Assembly: GCF_000315625.1 (NCBI RefSeq)
Contig: NW_005434642.1
Coordinates: 647,744 to 701,267 of the forward strand
DNA length: 53,524 bases
Direction of reading: 5' to 3'
From: Guillardia theta CCMP2712
Lineage: Eukaryota; Cryptophyceae; Pyrenomonadales; Geminigeraceae
The notes beneath the pieces are model-generated. The model did no database searches. It saw nothing but the letters and a program-made list of their open reading frames with translations, and was not told the origin of the DNA. Made by a program: the position numbers and the translations under genes. Positions 1 to 11,589 of this stretch are shown one piece after another; positions within the stretch are counted from its first letter, which is position 1, and every line of letters starts with the position of its first letter.

Positions 1-370
1 CCCTACCTCTACCTTCCTACGTTTCGTCCCCTTTCCTCTTCGCTCCTTCCCCTTCCTCTTGTATCCTCCCCCCCCCCCCCAGCCCCCCTTGGTCCTTCTC
101 TCCTCCCCCGAACTTGCTCCTTCATCTCCTCTGCTCCTCCCCTCCTGCTTTGCTCTTCTCCCTTCTGACCCCCCACTCTCCAGGGATGCATCGAGGCGAG
201 CTGGGGGAAGTCAACAACCCGAATGCAAATCCAGGAGACCTCTGCCCTTACTGATCTCCTCCTCTCTTCTTCCGTCCCCTCAGTCTCTCCCCCCTCCCTC
301 CCCCTACTCTCCCCTCTCCTTTCCTCCCCGCTATCGTTTCTTTCGCCTTTCCCTTGAGTGCGTCAATGTT
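1..370. repeat. pyrimidine-rich low-complexity tract
   Basis: The first 370 bases are almost pure C/T on the + strand with short C runs. Both strands give open frames here, but the peptides are Pro/Ser/Leu or Gly/Glu/Arg low-complexity and show no domain. No gene is supported. Confidence 0.6.
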
Positions 371-517
371 GTCCGAGGGTAGCACTGAAAAGAAGGAGAG
401 ATCAACTCAGGCAAACTCCCTCTGGTTCCCTGTGAACCTCTTCCTCTAGATGTCAGCGGGCAACGCAAGTGAACCCCTATTAGTAAAGAGATTGAGACTG
501 AGAGCGATCAGTGTGAG

Positions 518-571
518 TAGAAATGTAACTGATCATAGAAATGTAACTGATCATAGAAATTTAACTGATCA
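518..571. repeat. 18-bp tandem repeat, three copies
   Basis: Three head-to-tail 18-bp units, each ending in the palindrome TGATCA; the third has one substitution. It lies in non-coding sequence. Bases 371-640 hold nothing else recognisable. Confidence 0.85.
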
Positions 572-639
572 TGTTTTCATGTCTAACTGTTTCAGACTGT
601 ATGAGAGTGTCTCAGGCATCATACACATGTCTTAGTATG

Positions 640-1500
640 ATGGGATTTAGGGGTTGGCCTGGGGCCGGGGGTTGGCCCAGTAGCCTCCGTTTAGGGGTAT
701 AGTGTTTAGGGGTTATCCTCCTGGACCGCCATCTAACTGTCACTGAGTCTGCAACCGTTCCGACACAGTTGTCCGAAAGTGTTGATAAAAAATGTGACGA
801 GCGATGTCATGTTGTAGTTAAGACTCTCAGGGTTACTAAGTTAGCACGCCGGAGAGCCGCCGATCAGATGTCACACTGCTCCGAGGCTCAGGTCTGCCGC
901 ATCACGGTAGTTGGCACACGCGAGGCGGGCGAGATGTCGGATCGCCGGGATTCCGGGTGACGAGTGACTCAGTGAAGTAACGCCGCCGGACCGCCGGCCG
1001 CCAGGCCGCGGCGTCCGGCGGCGCCGGGCCGCGGGGAGTCCGATCCGGACCGCGGCGGCAACGGCGGCGTGACTCAGTGCCAGCGGCATGTCGGACCGGG
1101 CGGTCGGCCCCGGCGCCGGGGCTCCGAATCCGAGTCCGACGGTCTGACTCATCACTCAGAGTCGGAGTTGTGCCGAAGTTCCGACTTTGACTTGTACCCG
1201 GCCGTTCGCGACGGAAGCGCCCCGCCAGTGCGGCCTGACGGGCGCGGCCACCAGTGGTGACCGGCGTGGCGGTGACCGTCCGATCCGACGGTACTAGCGG
1301 CGGTCGCTTTGAATAAAGAGACCGTACCGGGCCGAGTGACTGAGAGCCGCTCGGCCCCGGGACCGTCCGACCGTCCCACGGGCCGACTCAGCCTCCACCG
1401 ACCGAGTCGCGGCCGGGCCGCGGCGCCCGCCCGGCCGCCGGTTACTAGGCTGCACCGGTCACGGTATCACACAGCTCGATTAGGAGTAAAGCATCGGGTT
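640..1500. repeat. GC-rich island, no gene seen
   Basis: A block rich in CCGGGCCGC-like words and in GACTCAGTG/CACTGAGTC-like words, with short open frames on both strands that look compositional. The same style recurs at about 6780-7570, 24240-24860, 28556-28780, 31810-32040, 45930-46000 and 48640-49900, so it is probably a degenerate dispersed element rather than a gene. Its homology to the others was judged by eye. Confidence 0.4.
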
Positions 1501-1779
1501 TCGCATCGTTTCGAACATAGCTGACGCAGAACTTGTGTTGTAAACTGAAAGAGGCAACCATTCATCGCAAGAGACATATCATAGTACCCCCCCGCATGTT
1601 TCACGTAGTAACTTCTGCGTGGTAAACTGAATTAAAATGGATAGTACCCTGACAACGGAGATATGCTGGCCGTCATGACGGGTGATCAATAGCCGAGCTC
1701 AAGTATTTGAAATGTGTTAATATTATTTGAATATCTCATTGATCAAAGTTTTCAACCTTTCTTTTATTCCTCTGGAATT

Positions 1780-2640
1780 CACCCCACCCTACTATTAAGG
1801 CTTCTTTGTAGAACTCAACCTACCGTACCCCAGCTCTTCGCTATATAAAGACTACCCCTCCCTTGAGGCCATTTTCTACCCCATCATTCCAAGTCATTTC
1901 AGTCAATTCACGGATAGATAGGTACTATCCGAAGTCAGATAGGACTGTAGGGTGGGTACTCCCTACCACCACCACCCTTCTCTATATTTACACCCACCCC
2001 AACAAGCCTCGAGATCAAGTTTACCAACTTTACTACGAAGCCAGAAGACTGGGCTCTCACTGCTCCACCCCACCCTCTACCCTTCAGCCTTTTGAATTCA
2101 TGACCCTACCTTGAAAGCTGTACCCTACCCTCTTTCAATCAACGGATCACCCCTACCTCATAAACAATCATTCAATAACTGCTCGAATACCCCTACCATA
2201 TCTATATCTGAGAAGAATGGGTTCTTTGAAGGGGTTCGTTTCATTGTTTCCCCTCGCTATGGCTACCCACCCCCTGACGACTATCCTGTCTGAAAGATAG
2301 ATTAGGGAACCCGTACTGGATTCAATATGTGTACCCTACCCGGTTTCAAGTACCCACCCTATTGACATGGTGAATTACCCACCAGGAAGGCGGTTCGACT
2401 TGCATGGGGGAAACCAAGGGTACTTTGCTTTGCTCCACCACCGCGCACCTCACCGGGTCCCCTACTACCCCACCGTGGCTGACAAAGAGCCTCTGTCCTC
2501 TTCAATGACCCCAACCTACACAGTACAGCCCAGCACTAATCAAATCAAAGGGGATTCGGGGGGTAGTCCTGTAATGTGGACTACCCTACCTCAGGACGAT
2601 TGAGGTACTCCCCAAGGTACCCCACCCTTGCTCCGTCCTT
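1780..2640. repeat. CCCTAC-rich block (C-rich strand is +)
   Basis: The motif CCCTACC or ACCCCACC recurs every 10-40 bases, mixed with AT-rich words; a TATATAAAG lies at about 1842-1850, but no gene follows it closely. Open frames across it are short. Bases 2640-3296 carry nothing recognisable except the likely 5' region of the next gene. Confidence 0.5.
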
Positions 2641-3296
2641 CCCTGCGCTCCCTCGCCGCTCCTCCCCTGTGTGCATTTTTAGTTGTAAGCTCGTTGCTTC
2701 GCAATGCTGCAAGAGCGTACACAGCGAATTCTTCATTGTATCCTCACATTCATTGATAGATCTCAATGTGTACGTATGGCCCTCTTTTCGCGCCCTCTTT
2801 ACTTTTTTAGATGTAGACTATCAGCAACAGATCTGTCTCTGTTGCAATAGAGGAACCCATTCTCTTTGGTAGCATCTTCTTCCTTTTATTTTGTCATATC
2901 TTCCATCGAATCACCATATCTCACATCTTGCGATGTCTCATTGATTTTTGTTTGCGCATGCCTCATATCGTGATAGCTGTACTGGCCCGAACGTTACACC
3001 TGAGGGAGGACATTTTTGTATTTCCTTGTATGGTCTTTTTGTCGAGGCCGAACGTGCTGTTACGAATGTGAACGATTTCTTATAGTTGCCCTGCAGATTC
3101 CCGCAAGCGATATGACAAGGTGTGTCTGAAATCTAGTGTGGAACGAAGCACAGCAGCATTCCACAGGTGGCATTTCAGCCCCGAATGAAAAGCATTACTA
3201 TCACTTGCATCATATGAAGGATTCTACAGTGACCTGGTTTTACTGGAGCTGAAGTGGAACAGGGATCACGGTCCTGATTACTGAGCTATTTCAGGA

Positions 3297-6200
3297 ATGA
3301 GCAGCAACAGCGTGGTGCAACGACCCAACTATAGCCATGCAACTCACATAGCGGCACGTGATGAATGTGCAGACAAGTATCTTGGAAATGCTGTGAGCAC
3401 CAACATTGTGCGTTCGAATCATTGTCTTCCGGATGATGTTGGTAAAGAACACCTGCATGATGGGGACAGGGATAGAGACTCTCATGGTCACTCGTCGGAC
3501 CTCAGTGACGACGAGGTTGCAAACATTCGTGATGAGAACGATGATGATCAGAACACTGTTCGCGTCGACAAAATTATGGCGTTGGTATCGAGAGAGAAAG
3601 AATACAACGTGTTAGTAGGATGGCCAGACAGAAACGAAGAGGCTTTCTTGCGTGGAAAGCCCGAGCTCAAATCTTTGATCCTTGATGCTACTTCATTTGA
3701 TGAAGATGATCTTTTACATCTCACTTTGGAAATTTTCTTGGAAGTCGGTGTTCACGAGAAGCTTGGTATTCCCACGGATAAGATGAAAAGATTCATTTTG
3801 GGAGTGCGGGATAGAATGCTTGATAATCCATACCATAACTGGACTCATGTTTTTGATGTGATGCAAACAGTGTACAGCCTTGCAACAATGTGCCGTGCTT
3901 TTGATAAGTTGTCAGACATTCAAACCTTTGCCTTGATTGTGTCGGCTCTTTGCCACGATTTAGAGCACCCAGGTGTTAACAATCTCTTCCTGATCAAGTC
4001 AAGATCTTCTTTGGCAACACTGTACAACGAAACCTCTATCTTAGAGAAGCACCATGCATTTCGTGCTTTTGAGCTGATGTTTCATGCAAATACAGATCTG
4101 TTGTCCAGCTTTACCCCGGAACAATATGCAGACTTTCGTGAAATAATGATGAGCATCATTCTTGCAACCGACATGGCTCGACATGGAGATTACATGGCTC
4201 GTTTGAAGCAAATTTTGGCTGAAAACGAGGGTAAAGAAGGTCAAATCGAAGTGGATGAACTCTTTCTTATGGAGATCATCATCAAGTGCGCAGACACTGC
4301 TAATGTGCTCAAGCCATTCGAAGTTGCAAAGAAGTGGGCTCTGAGAGTAACAGATGAATTTTTCCTGCAAGGGGATATGGAAAGAGCTAGTGGAATGGAA
4401 GTCACGCCTATTTGCGATAGAACTTCTCAAAGCAGGGTGGCTGTACAGAAAGGCTTCATCGATTTTGTGATCACACCATTTTACACCTTGGTTGGCAACT
4501 TGCTGCCGGACTTGCTGGAGTGTTTCAAACAAATTCAAATTAACCGTCAAGCCTGGGATGCATATGATGACGCCATGTTGGTTGAAGAGGTGGGGAAACA
4601 CAAGTCGGGATTGCTCCCGAGCAATGGTGAGCCGGTTTCTCTCAGGATAGTAACATGGAACATAGCTGCAGTGAACAATAACCCGTTTGAATACTGGATC
4701 ACACATGGTCAAACCAGGCAGAGCGCAGACTATGCAAGTTTGATGCAAGAGGTACAGCTATTAATCGACAATCCGGAAGGACGGGACTTTGAAATTAAGG
4801 ATATAATTTCCGACGAAATGGTGGCAGAAGTCAAGGCGGAGATGGAATCATTTGGATTGGAGGGTCTGGACGAGTGGGAGAACAGGTGGAAGACAGAATA
4901 TAAGCATCGTTTAGCAATCAGCGGCTTTTTGAAGGACAAAGCAATTGGAAGCAAGCGCTTGATATCTATGCCTGACAGAGTTACGAATACCATCAACAGC
5001 GAGGGCTCAGTCTTGATGCGACCTTCGGTGATATCCATGTTTGATGGAGATTGTATGGGCTCGTTAGATGAATGGTGGGTGACATGGAAGGACTACATGT
5101 TTCATCGTCAAGTCAAGATCATCGACAGAAACAAACCTGGAGTTTCCAATGAGTTGTTTGTCATCGAGATGCTTCAAAAAATCGCTCACTCTAAATACCC
5201 CGCGATCACTGAGGAAGAAGAAGCCATTTCTATTCCACTACAAGTATGTTTTGTGCGTTTTCTTATTCATTGCTGATTTTTCGTAATCAGGTGATTGTGC
5301 TTGCCGTCTTTGATGCAATTTTAATTCATATTCTGAATTCGCTTGCTCCCACGACCTGGCAGCCAATCAAACGCTCTCTTTGCCAGGCCTTCAATCAAAA
5401 CAAAAGTCTACAGGTTGTTATGCTCTTGTTTTGTCCGGCTGCATTGCAAATCATTGCCACATTTTCGGTGTTGACATAGCTGGTAGGTGTTATCCATACT
5501 GAAGAATACCTACTCGGACGTGGATGTATTCTTCATTCAAGAAGCAGCGGCCGGATTTGTAGATGCTGCAAAACAGGTTATGGGAAGGAAGTACATGGTG
5601 ATGAGGCCCTATCTTCTTGATGGTAATGCAACTCAATTCTCAAGCCTGAATTGAAATTGACTTCTGCACAAAGGATTTCGAAATCAGAACAGCATCATTC
5701 TAGCCTCTCGCGAATTCTTCGTCGAAGGAAGTACGGAACATGTTATTCGCCTTGCCGGGGGAGGGAAATGGATCGCTCCAGGCGATCTCTGTGCAATGAC
5801 CATGAAGGCAAGTGCAAGGGACTGTTCTGAACTGTGTGAGGTAAAATTGCCTTGTTAGGGAGTAGACGGGTTTCGATATCTTCTTGCCTCCTTCCATGGC
5901 GACACCAACGGCTTGGCTTCGCTGCCTGTGTTGAAGGTCAAGATGGCTTGCACGCATGAGCCAAGTCTCACTTTAGCGCAGGCCTTGCACGAAGCAATCA
6001 CAACATCATATCCAGGTCTCGTTGAACGCTATGATGATACTGTAGTGCAGCGGAGCTCATGATATCTGCACAGATCATGTCTTCATATGTGGCATCGACG
6101 CCAACACACACAAGGTAAACCAGAGCCCTTGCTAACAATGCGCATGAGTGACCGTGGCGGCAGCAACACGGGTCCAACTGTCAGGGAGTGAATCACTTCC

Positions 6201-6724
6201 ATGACGCCTTCGCCGAGATGGGGATGGACTCCTGCTGGGGTGAGCTGCTGAAGAGGTGTGGAGGAGACAGAAGCTGACAGCAGACTTGATGCAGGAGAAA
6301 CCCCCAGTGTCAAGACTTGGACGACGAGGAACGCAAGGACTTACCTCCAGCCTCAGCTGCAGAAGGCTGTTGGCATCGCGGATGCAGCTCGAAAGGTGAG
6401 ATGGAAGGGATAGACGGGTGTTGAGATGACTCCCATGTACAGGGCGATGTAAACTTGAAAGACTGGTTGATCTTCTATGAAAATCAGGCAAGGGTTCTTT
6501 CTTTTCTTGACAACTTGGCTTGCCATTGGAGTGACTCTTCCTTCAGTTTGTTTGCGCTGAGCAAGCTCGCGACAACACGGGTGCTCGCAACTTTGATGAG
6601 GTCTGAGGTTGGTGTGGCTGTAGCTGGTGGCTCACTCCTTACCCAGGAAATGGTTTTCCCGACGCTTCAATTTCCCTCCGATCATGCGATCGTATCTGCT
6701 TTACTCACTCGCAAGCCTTCATGA
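3297..6724 (+). CDS. class I cyclic-nucleotide phosphodiesterase fused to an EEP-family phosphatase/nuclease domain
   Basis: Predicted 975-aa protein. All splice phases close over ten exons: 3297-5243, 5291-5413, 5487-5622, 5674-5811, 5866-5936, 5982-6015, 6074-6114, 6185-6239, 6295-6395, 6443-6724. Residues about 100-430 are a class I 3',5'-cyclic-nucleotide phosphodiesterase: YHNWTH (proton-donor H180, metal ligand H184), HDLEHPGVNN (H220, D221), CAD (D333) and the purine-binding Q384 in QKGFIDF. From about 448 an EEP fold begins: VTWN (N455), FIQEA (E709), SFHGDTNG (H792), GIDANTH (D825, N827) and the terminal SDH (D962, H963). Both catalytic sets are complete. The PDE-EEP junction lies inside exon 1, so the fusion does not depend on a splice guess. 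The N-terminal 95 residues are acidic and disordered-looking. No membrane segment is seen. The PDE half should hydrolyse cAMP and/or cGMP; the EEP substrate is unknown. Confidence 0.92.
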
Positions 6725-6779
6725 GCACTTGGTCCATCTCAACTTAATGAATTGCTACAAATCTGAGTCTCGCAGGCCG

Positions 6780-7570
6780 CCGCATCCCGAAGGTATTTAA
6801 CCAGTTCAATATAGAAAGTTCAACGGTTCAAGTCGCGGTTTGGGGGACAGCCGCCGCTCGGCCCGGCGGGTGACCGTAGGCTAGCCCCTGCCCAGCCGAG
6901 CCGCCGGCCGTCGCCGGGTTCTCAGTTCGGGCCGCCGTTCAAGCTGTCACGAGTCAGCCGGGCTCTCTGCTTTCCTAACTAGAAAGTCCCATCAACGCCT
7001 GCAGCCGCTCTAGTGCGCCCCGGGCCCGGCCTGCCGCTTAGTGCTGCCACGGGCCGCCCGGCCCGGCGGCCCGCTCAGCGGCCCGTGGCTACCCTTGGAG
7101 GCTCCCGGCAAATTCCGAAGTTCGGTGAGAATGACGCGGGTCACAGTCCTGGCATAAACTATCATAACGTCCAATCAACAAAATTTTGGAGTAATCATTT
7201 TCCATGATGAGCCGCGCCGCTACCGGGACATCAACATTGAACAGTGAGACAAAAGCCACTTTTCCTTTGTACGGTGAAAATTTCAACGGCGAGTCCTGGG
7301 GCCGGGCAAAAACCCAGGCAGCGGCTACACATCGGAACTCCGGCGAACGCTGGGCCCGGAGTCCCGGAGTCCAACTCGCCAGTGGCACTGAGCAGCCCGG
7401 CCCCTTGCGGCCACGCCGGCCGGCGGCCGGCGTGACCGCGCCGGCGACGCCGGGTACACCGTGACTCGACACGGTCACGGACACTCAGTGAACTCAACTT
7501 AGCTCGGAGGCTGCACCAATTCTTTACTCAAAGTTAAGTAAAACATCAGTACGAGGACAATCAGGAAGCC
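6780..7570. repeat. GC-rich island with shared segments
   Basis: Dense in GGCCGCC-type words. Bases 7521-7562 match 48768-48810 almost exactly (TCTTTACTCAAAGTTAAG, then CAGTACGAGGACAAT), and AGTTCAACGGTTCA near 6818 recurs near 24459. This supports a dispersed repeat family. No gene is supported. Bases 7600-8460 are intergenic; a long minus-strand frame at 7777-8316 is low complexity and not believed. Confidence 0.55.
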
Positions 7571-8523
7571 GCTACGGTTACAGACTCTGAGGCTGGCTTG
7601 AAGATCACGCGGTGGAAGATATTACTCGATTTAAAACGATACTCATTCTTACCTCTTCGTCATCAATGTGAAAAGACTCAATTTCGCTGAGTCATCCATG
7701 AGAATCTCGGGTTGCTAAAAACAACTTGTAAGAGTAATGGTTTTGAAGAATCCTTCTTGTTTACGTTTGGATTTGTTCAACGCAACGTTTCAAGATGGCG
7801 GGCTGAACCCCCGAGAAGAAGAGGAAAAAGACGCCATCTGACAACTGCATGACCGGCGCGAAAAATGAACGATGTGGGCGTCTGGGAAGTGAAGAGGCGG
7901 GGGGAAGGGAGGAGGAGGGGAAGGCACAGAAGGACGATGCATGGAGCTACTGTACAAGAGGAGAGGACAGAGTAAGACTCTAGCGCTGAACACGACAGTA
8001 CGCGTGAAGAGGAGGGGGAATGTTGCCGGGTATCAGGAGGGGCCGGAAAGGCCATGGAGGAGAGCAGGAGGGGGCAGTGCATAGGGAAGGGACGAGAAGG
8101 CGGGAGGTTGGAGAGCATAGGAGTAGCCAAATATGACCAGTGAGTTAGTGCAGTAGGTGCAAGAGTTTGGTCCCTTCTACTTAGTAGCACAAGAGAGAGA
8201 TGTTTGAAAAAGGAAACCAAACTGATGTCTGATTGTACAGGAACGAAGAACAAAAAATACATCAACGCAACTCCATCAACTGGATTATTTATGGGAACAC
8301 CGACTTGTTGAGACACAAGAGGCCATCGTCGACAACAGAGCGAGAGTGTGAGAGAGGAAGGAGGTGGTGGTGGAGGTAGACGGAGTACAGACAGTGAGTA
8401 GGGTGTAGACGAGCTTCAGCGGTGACTGGCTCGAGAGCGAGGTGTAACAACATCAAGGATAGCAGCTAGTTGCTATCATTGCCCATGTGCTGAAGGCCTG
8501 CTGGAGCAACCTTGAGGAAAAGG

Positions 8524-10080
8524 ATGGAGTTTGAAAAACTGAGCGCGCAGGGCAGCATCTGCGAGGAGAGCGTCAGTGCGATGGTGATGGAGGCGATGAA
8601 GGAGATGGAGGAGATGAAAGAGCGGGTTGAGTGGCTGTCTGCCATCAGCATCCTCTTCTTCTCCATGACCTGCCTCGTCATCGCATCCTCCCTACGGGTG
8701 GCTGCTGCTCCCCCCGCTCCCTCCCTGCGCACATCGTCCACTTCAAAGGAGCCGCAGGAGAAGAGGAGGAGCTCGCCGCACAAGCTTGAGTCAGACATTG
8801 ACGGCAACAAGACGTTGAACTGGGGAACCGCCTACCGCCGGCTGCCCATCCCAACTTCGAGCTTCCTCCTGCGCCCTCATGGGATCTTCAAGTCGGTCAG
8901 GGAGGATGTGCGGGGGCGCGAGCGGCACGAGGACGGGGGGTCGTCCCTGCGGGAAATGTGGAGGGCTTTGAAGACCCTGGTGGGGACGGGGCTGAACAGC
9001 ATCGAAGTCTGGCGCTTCTTGTTCCTCGCTATCGTGTTGAGGATCTATAATGGGACGTGGACTGTGTTCCTTATGCTGTCGTCCTCCTTCCTGCTCGTTC
9101 AGTCGTACGCCGCCACCTTCACCCACGAGTTGCCGCACAGGCACAGCAGGCAGCATCACGGCTCGAGGCACTCGGAACATGCGGGGGCTCGATCCACTTC
9201 CTCACCTCGCTCGCCGCTGCACTCGCCGCCGCACTCGCCGCTGCGCTCATCGATGCCTCCCCCCGTCGCTGTCAGCTCGCTTGTGGAGTCGCAGATCAGC
9301 TGCGAGGACGCGAGTTCTCCGCCGATCTCGTCGCCAATGGAGGAGCGAGGCAGAAACGATGAGGGAGGAAAGGAGGATGGCGATGTGTTCTCGCGCTGCT
9401 CCAGCGAAGGAGGGTCAGGCAACAAGGGCCAGAGCCCCGTTGTCGACGCGTTTCAGTTGGCGTACGAGGACATGAAAGGCGGCCTCGGCTCTCGCTTCCT
9501 GGGCTCCTCCTGGACCTTTGCGCTCTTCTACTCTTTCGTGAGTCGCGTCAAGGACGGCCAGTCGTCTGCCGCCATCCCCGACCTGCGCGTAAAGCTGCAG
9601 GCGGCGGTGAAGGGGAAGGACAGTCTGCTCAAGGACCTGGTCGAGTCCAAGGAGTTCTCGCAGGAGGTGCTGGATGAGCAGGTGGTGCTGGACTTCTGCC
9701 GGCGCTGGCTCGAGATCCTGACGGAGATGGAGCAAAGCATCAAGAAGCGACGCTACGAGTTCCGTCACGTCTCGTCCTTGGGCACCGCCACCTACACCAC
9801 CAGCGGCGCGTCTCGCTTCTGGGCTCGGGCGGTCAGGAAGGGATCGGTGACGAGGAACGGGTCTGGCAACTCGGATGCAGACGACTGCTCCTCGTCGCGC
9901 AGCCCCACCCGCTCTCCCGTCCTGAGGAACCACGACGCGATTGGCCGATACTTCGGAGGGGAAGGAGGAAGCTCGTACAACAAGCGGATGGGCATGGAGG
10001 AGATGACGGTGAACGAGGCTGAAGCTTACCTGGAGATGATGGAGGACAAGCGGCGAGCCAGGGGATTGAGCCTCGAGTAG
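8524..10080 (+). CDS. unrecognised membrane protein, apparently single-exon
   Basis: An open frame of 518 codons from the ATG at 8524. It opens with a short Glu/Met-rich helix, then a hydrophobic helix at residues about 40-62. A second hydrophobic region containing WRFLFLAIVLR and a Leu/Ser-rich segment lies at about 165-195. A His/Ser/Pro-rich, probably disordered stretch (about 200-290) follows. The C-terminal half looks folded, with a charged helix (VLDFCRRWLEIL, KKRRYEF), and ends in a Ser/Arg-rich tail. Codon use is strongly GC-biased, and antisense frames here are shadows. I do not recognise the family and give no function. It is intronless while its neighbours are intron-rich. A role in an organelle or endomembrane is possible but inferred only from the two hydrophobic segments. 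Confidence 0.6.
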   Translation: MEFEKLSAQGSICEESVSAMVMEAMKEMEEMKERVEWLSAISILFFSMTCLVIASSLRVAAAPPAPSLRTSSTSKEPQEKRRSSPHKLESDIDGNKTLNWGTAYRRLPIPTSSFLLRPHGIFKSVREDVRGRERHEDGGSSLREMWRALKTLVGTGLNSIEVWRFLFLAIVLRIYNGTWTVFLMLSSSFLLVQSYAATFTHELPHRHSRQHHGSRHSEHAGARSTSSPRSPLHSPPHSPLRSSMPPPVAVSSLVESQISCEDASSPPISSPMEERGRNDEGGKEDGDVFSRCSSEGGSGNKGQSPVVDAFQLAYEDMKGGLGSRFLGSSWTFALFYSFVSRVKDGQSSAAIPDLRVKLQAAVKGKDSLLKDLVESKEFSQEVLDEQVVLDFCRRWLEILTEMEQSIKKRRYEFRHVSSLGTATYTTSGASRFWARAVRKGSVTRNGSGNSDADDCSSSRSPTRSPVLRNHDAIGRYFGGEGGSSYNKRMGMEEMTVNEAEAYLEMMEDKRRARGLSLE

Positions 10081-10409
10081 CGCAGTAGCACCGGGAGAGG
10101 GAGAGAACAAGGAGGAGTGACGAGGGATGCGGCCAAAGCAGGAAGGCGCTGCTTAGCCTATGGGGCATGCAGAGGAGGAAGGGAAGAGTCGCATGGAGGA
10201 GCACAGGAGTTAAAAAGAGGAGCAGGCATGGGAAGAAGGAAGAGAGGGCAGCAGAAGAGAAGGAGGGAGGAGGATGGAGGAGAAGAGAGCAGATGCGTGC
10301 GACGCTAGTAGAAACGAGAATGAATCAAAAGAGTGCAACTCCTGCTGTTTAACTTCACTGTCGTTCACTAGAGGTCGAGCCGCTAGGCTTCCCTTGTTTC
10401 TCCTCCTCC

Positions 10410-11573
10410 TCACGCGAGCTGCTTGAGGATGTTGATGCGCTGGAACAGCCACTGCTTGAGCTCCGGCTTCATCGACCCAGCCTGTCGATTCCGGTCAGTG
10501 AGAGAACTGTAGCAGCAGCAGCAGCAGCAGCAGGGGAGAGGAGGAAGGAGTGAGCAAGGAAGATAACCAACTCGAGGACAGGAGGCAGTCCCTAAAGTGG
10601 AAAGATGGACAAGAAGAGGATAATGCTGGAGGAAGTGAGAACAGGCGGGTGATGCTGGAGGAAGTGAGAACAGGCGGGTGCCGGAGGGAGAGGAGAGGAA
10701 GTAGGTTGTTGAGGAAAGAGACTGACCGCCATGCCATTGAGGCGGGTGAGCTCCTTGCTGCGATCCTCAGCGGACTTGGCCTGCATGGTCTCGATGAACT
10801 TCTTCTCCTTGTCGGTGCATCCCTTGGGATCCTTCACGTCGCACTTCACCTCCAGGTTGTCCTGCACTTATTTCAGTCTCCTCCTCCTCCTCCTCCTCCT
10901 CCTCCTCCTCCTCCTCCTCCTCCTCCTCCTCCTCCTCCTTCGCTCGACAAACAGCTCATACTTACTCCATCTTTCCAATAAGCACTCCTCGTCTCACACT
11001 ATCACTAAAGCCCACCGCAATCCTCATCCTTTCTGCTCCTGCTCGTGCTCACCTCAGTGAATTTCTTGAGGTCGTCAAGGGATCGTCCGCCATTGTAGGG
11101 CTTGCCCTCCTTGTCTCCAGCAGGAAAGTACTTGATGGTGGGGTAGCCGCTGACACCGTACTTGGAGCAGAGCTCGTTTTCCTGCCATCAAAGTCATCGG
11201 GAGGGATCGCACCCAACCGACTTGGCATGCCAAACAAAACACGGGACCAGGGCGGGGCTCGCATCACAAGAGAGGAGGAGAGGGAGGAGTCTGCGTCTTC
11301 TTCTTATCTTACTGCATGTCTCACCTGGGTACAGTCGACATCGCCGATAAGGACGGAGGAGGAGGCGAGGTAGTGCTTGCCCAAGTCATCCCAGGCAGGC
11401 TTCATGGCCTTGCAGTGGCCGCACCATGGCGCGTAGAACTTGATGAAGGAGCCCTTGCCGGAGTTGAAGACTTCATTCTCAAAGTTCTTCGAGTCGAGCA
11501 CGACCGGCATGCCCATCGCTTCTCCCGCCATCGCCGCCGCTGCCGCCGTCACCAGCATCCACTTGCTCGCCAT
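10410..11573 (-). CDS. PDI-like single thioredoxin-domain protein (secretory pathway)
   Basis: Predicted 194 aa; all phases close over four minus-strand exons: 11325-11573, 11053-11181, 10727-10861, 10410-10481. Residues 1-21 form a signal peptide. Residues about 22-125 are a thioredoxin fold with the active site CGHC at 51-54 (FYAPWCGHCK) and the cis-proline motif GYPT. The C-terminal 65 residues are Lys-rich and helical (KKFIETMQAKSAED, MKPELKQWL), resembling the tail of small algal PDI-like proteins. There is no KDEL-type ending. It should catalyse thiol-disulfide exchange in the ER or along the secretory route. Full PDIs carry two to four such domains, so this is a short form. The introns hold microsatellites and, near 10626-10680, a 27-29-bp tandem duplication. 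Confidence 0.92.
10878..10940. repeat. (CTC)n microsatellite within the PDI intron
   Basis: About 20 copies of CTC between exons 2 and 3 of the PDI-like gene. Confidence 0.9.
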
Positions 11574-11589
11574 GTTTCGATGTAGCTAC

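Noticed and set aside
1842-1850. TATATAAAG as a promoter
   Set aside because: No gene start follows within a plausible distance; it lies inside a repeat block.
4041-4748. 235-codon minus-strand frame
   Set aside because: Antisense to the PDE catalytic domain, whose motifs prove the + strand.
7777-8316. 179-codon minus-strand frame
   Set aside because: Ser/Pro/Leu low complexity from purine-rich DNA, no domain and no splice partners.
9415-10110. 231-codon minus-strand frame
   Set aside because: Shadow of the GC-rich gene at 8524-10080 on the other strand.
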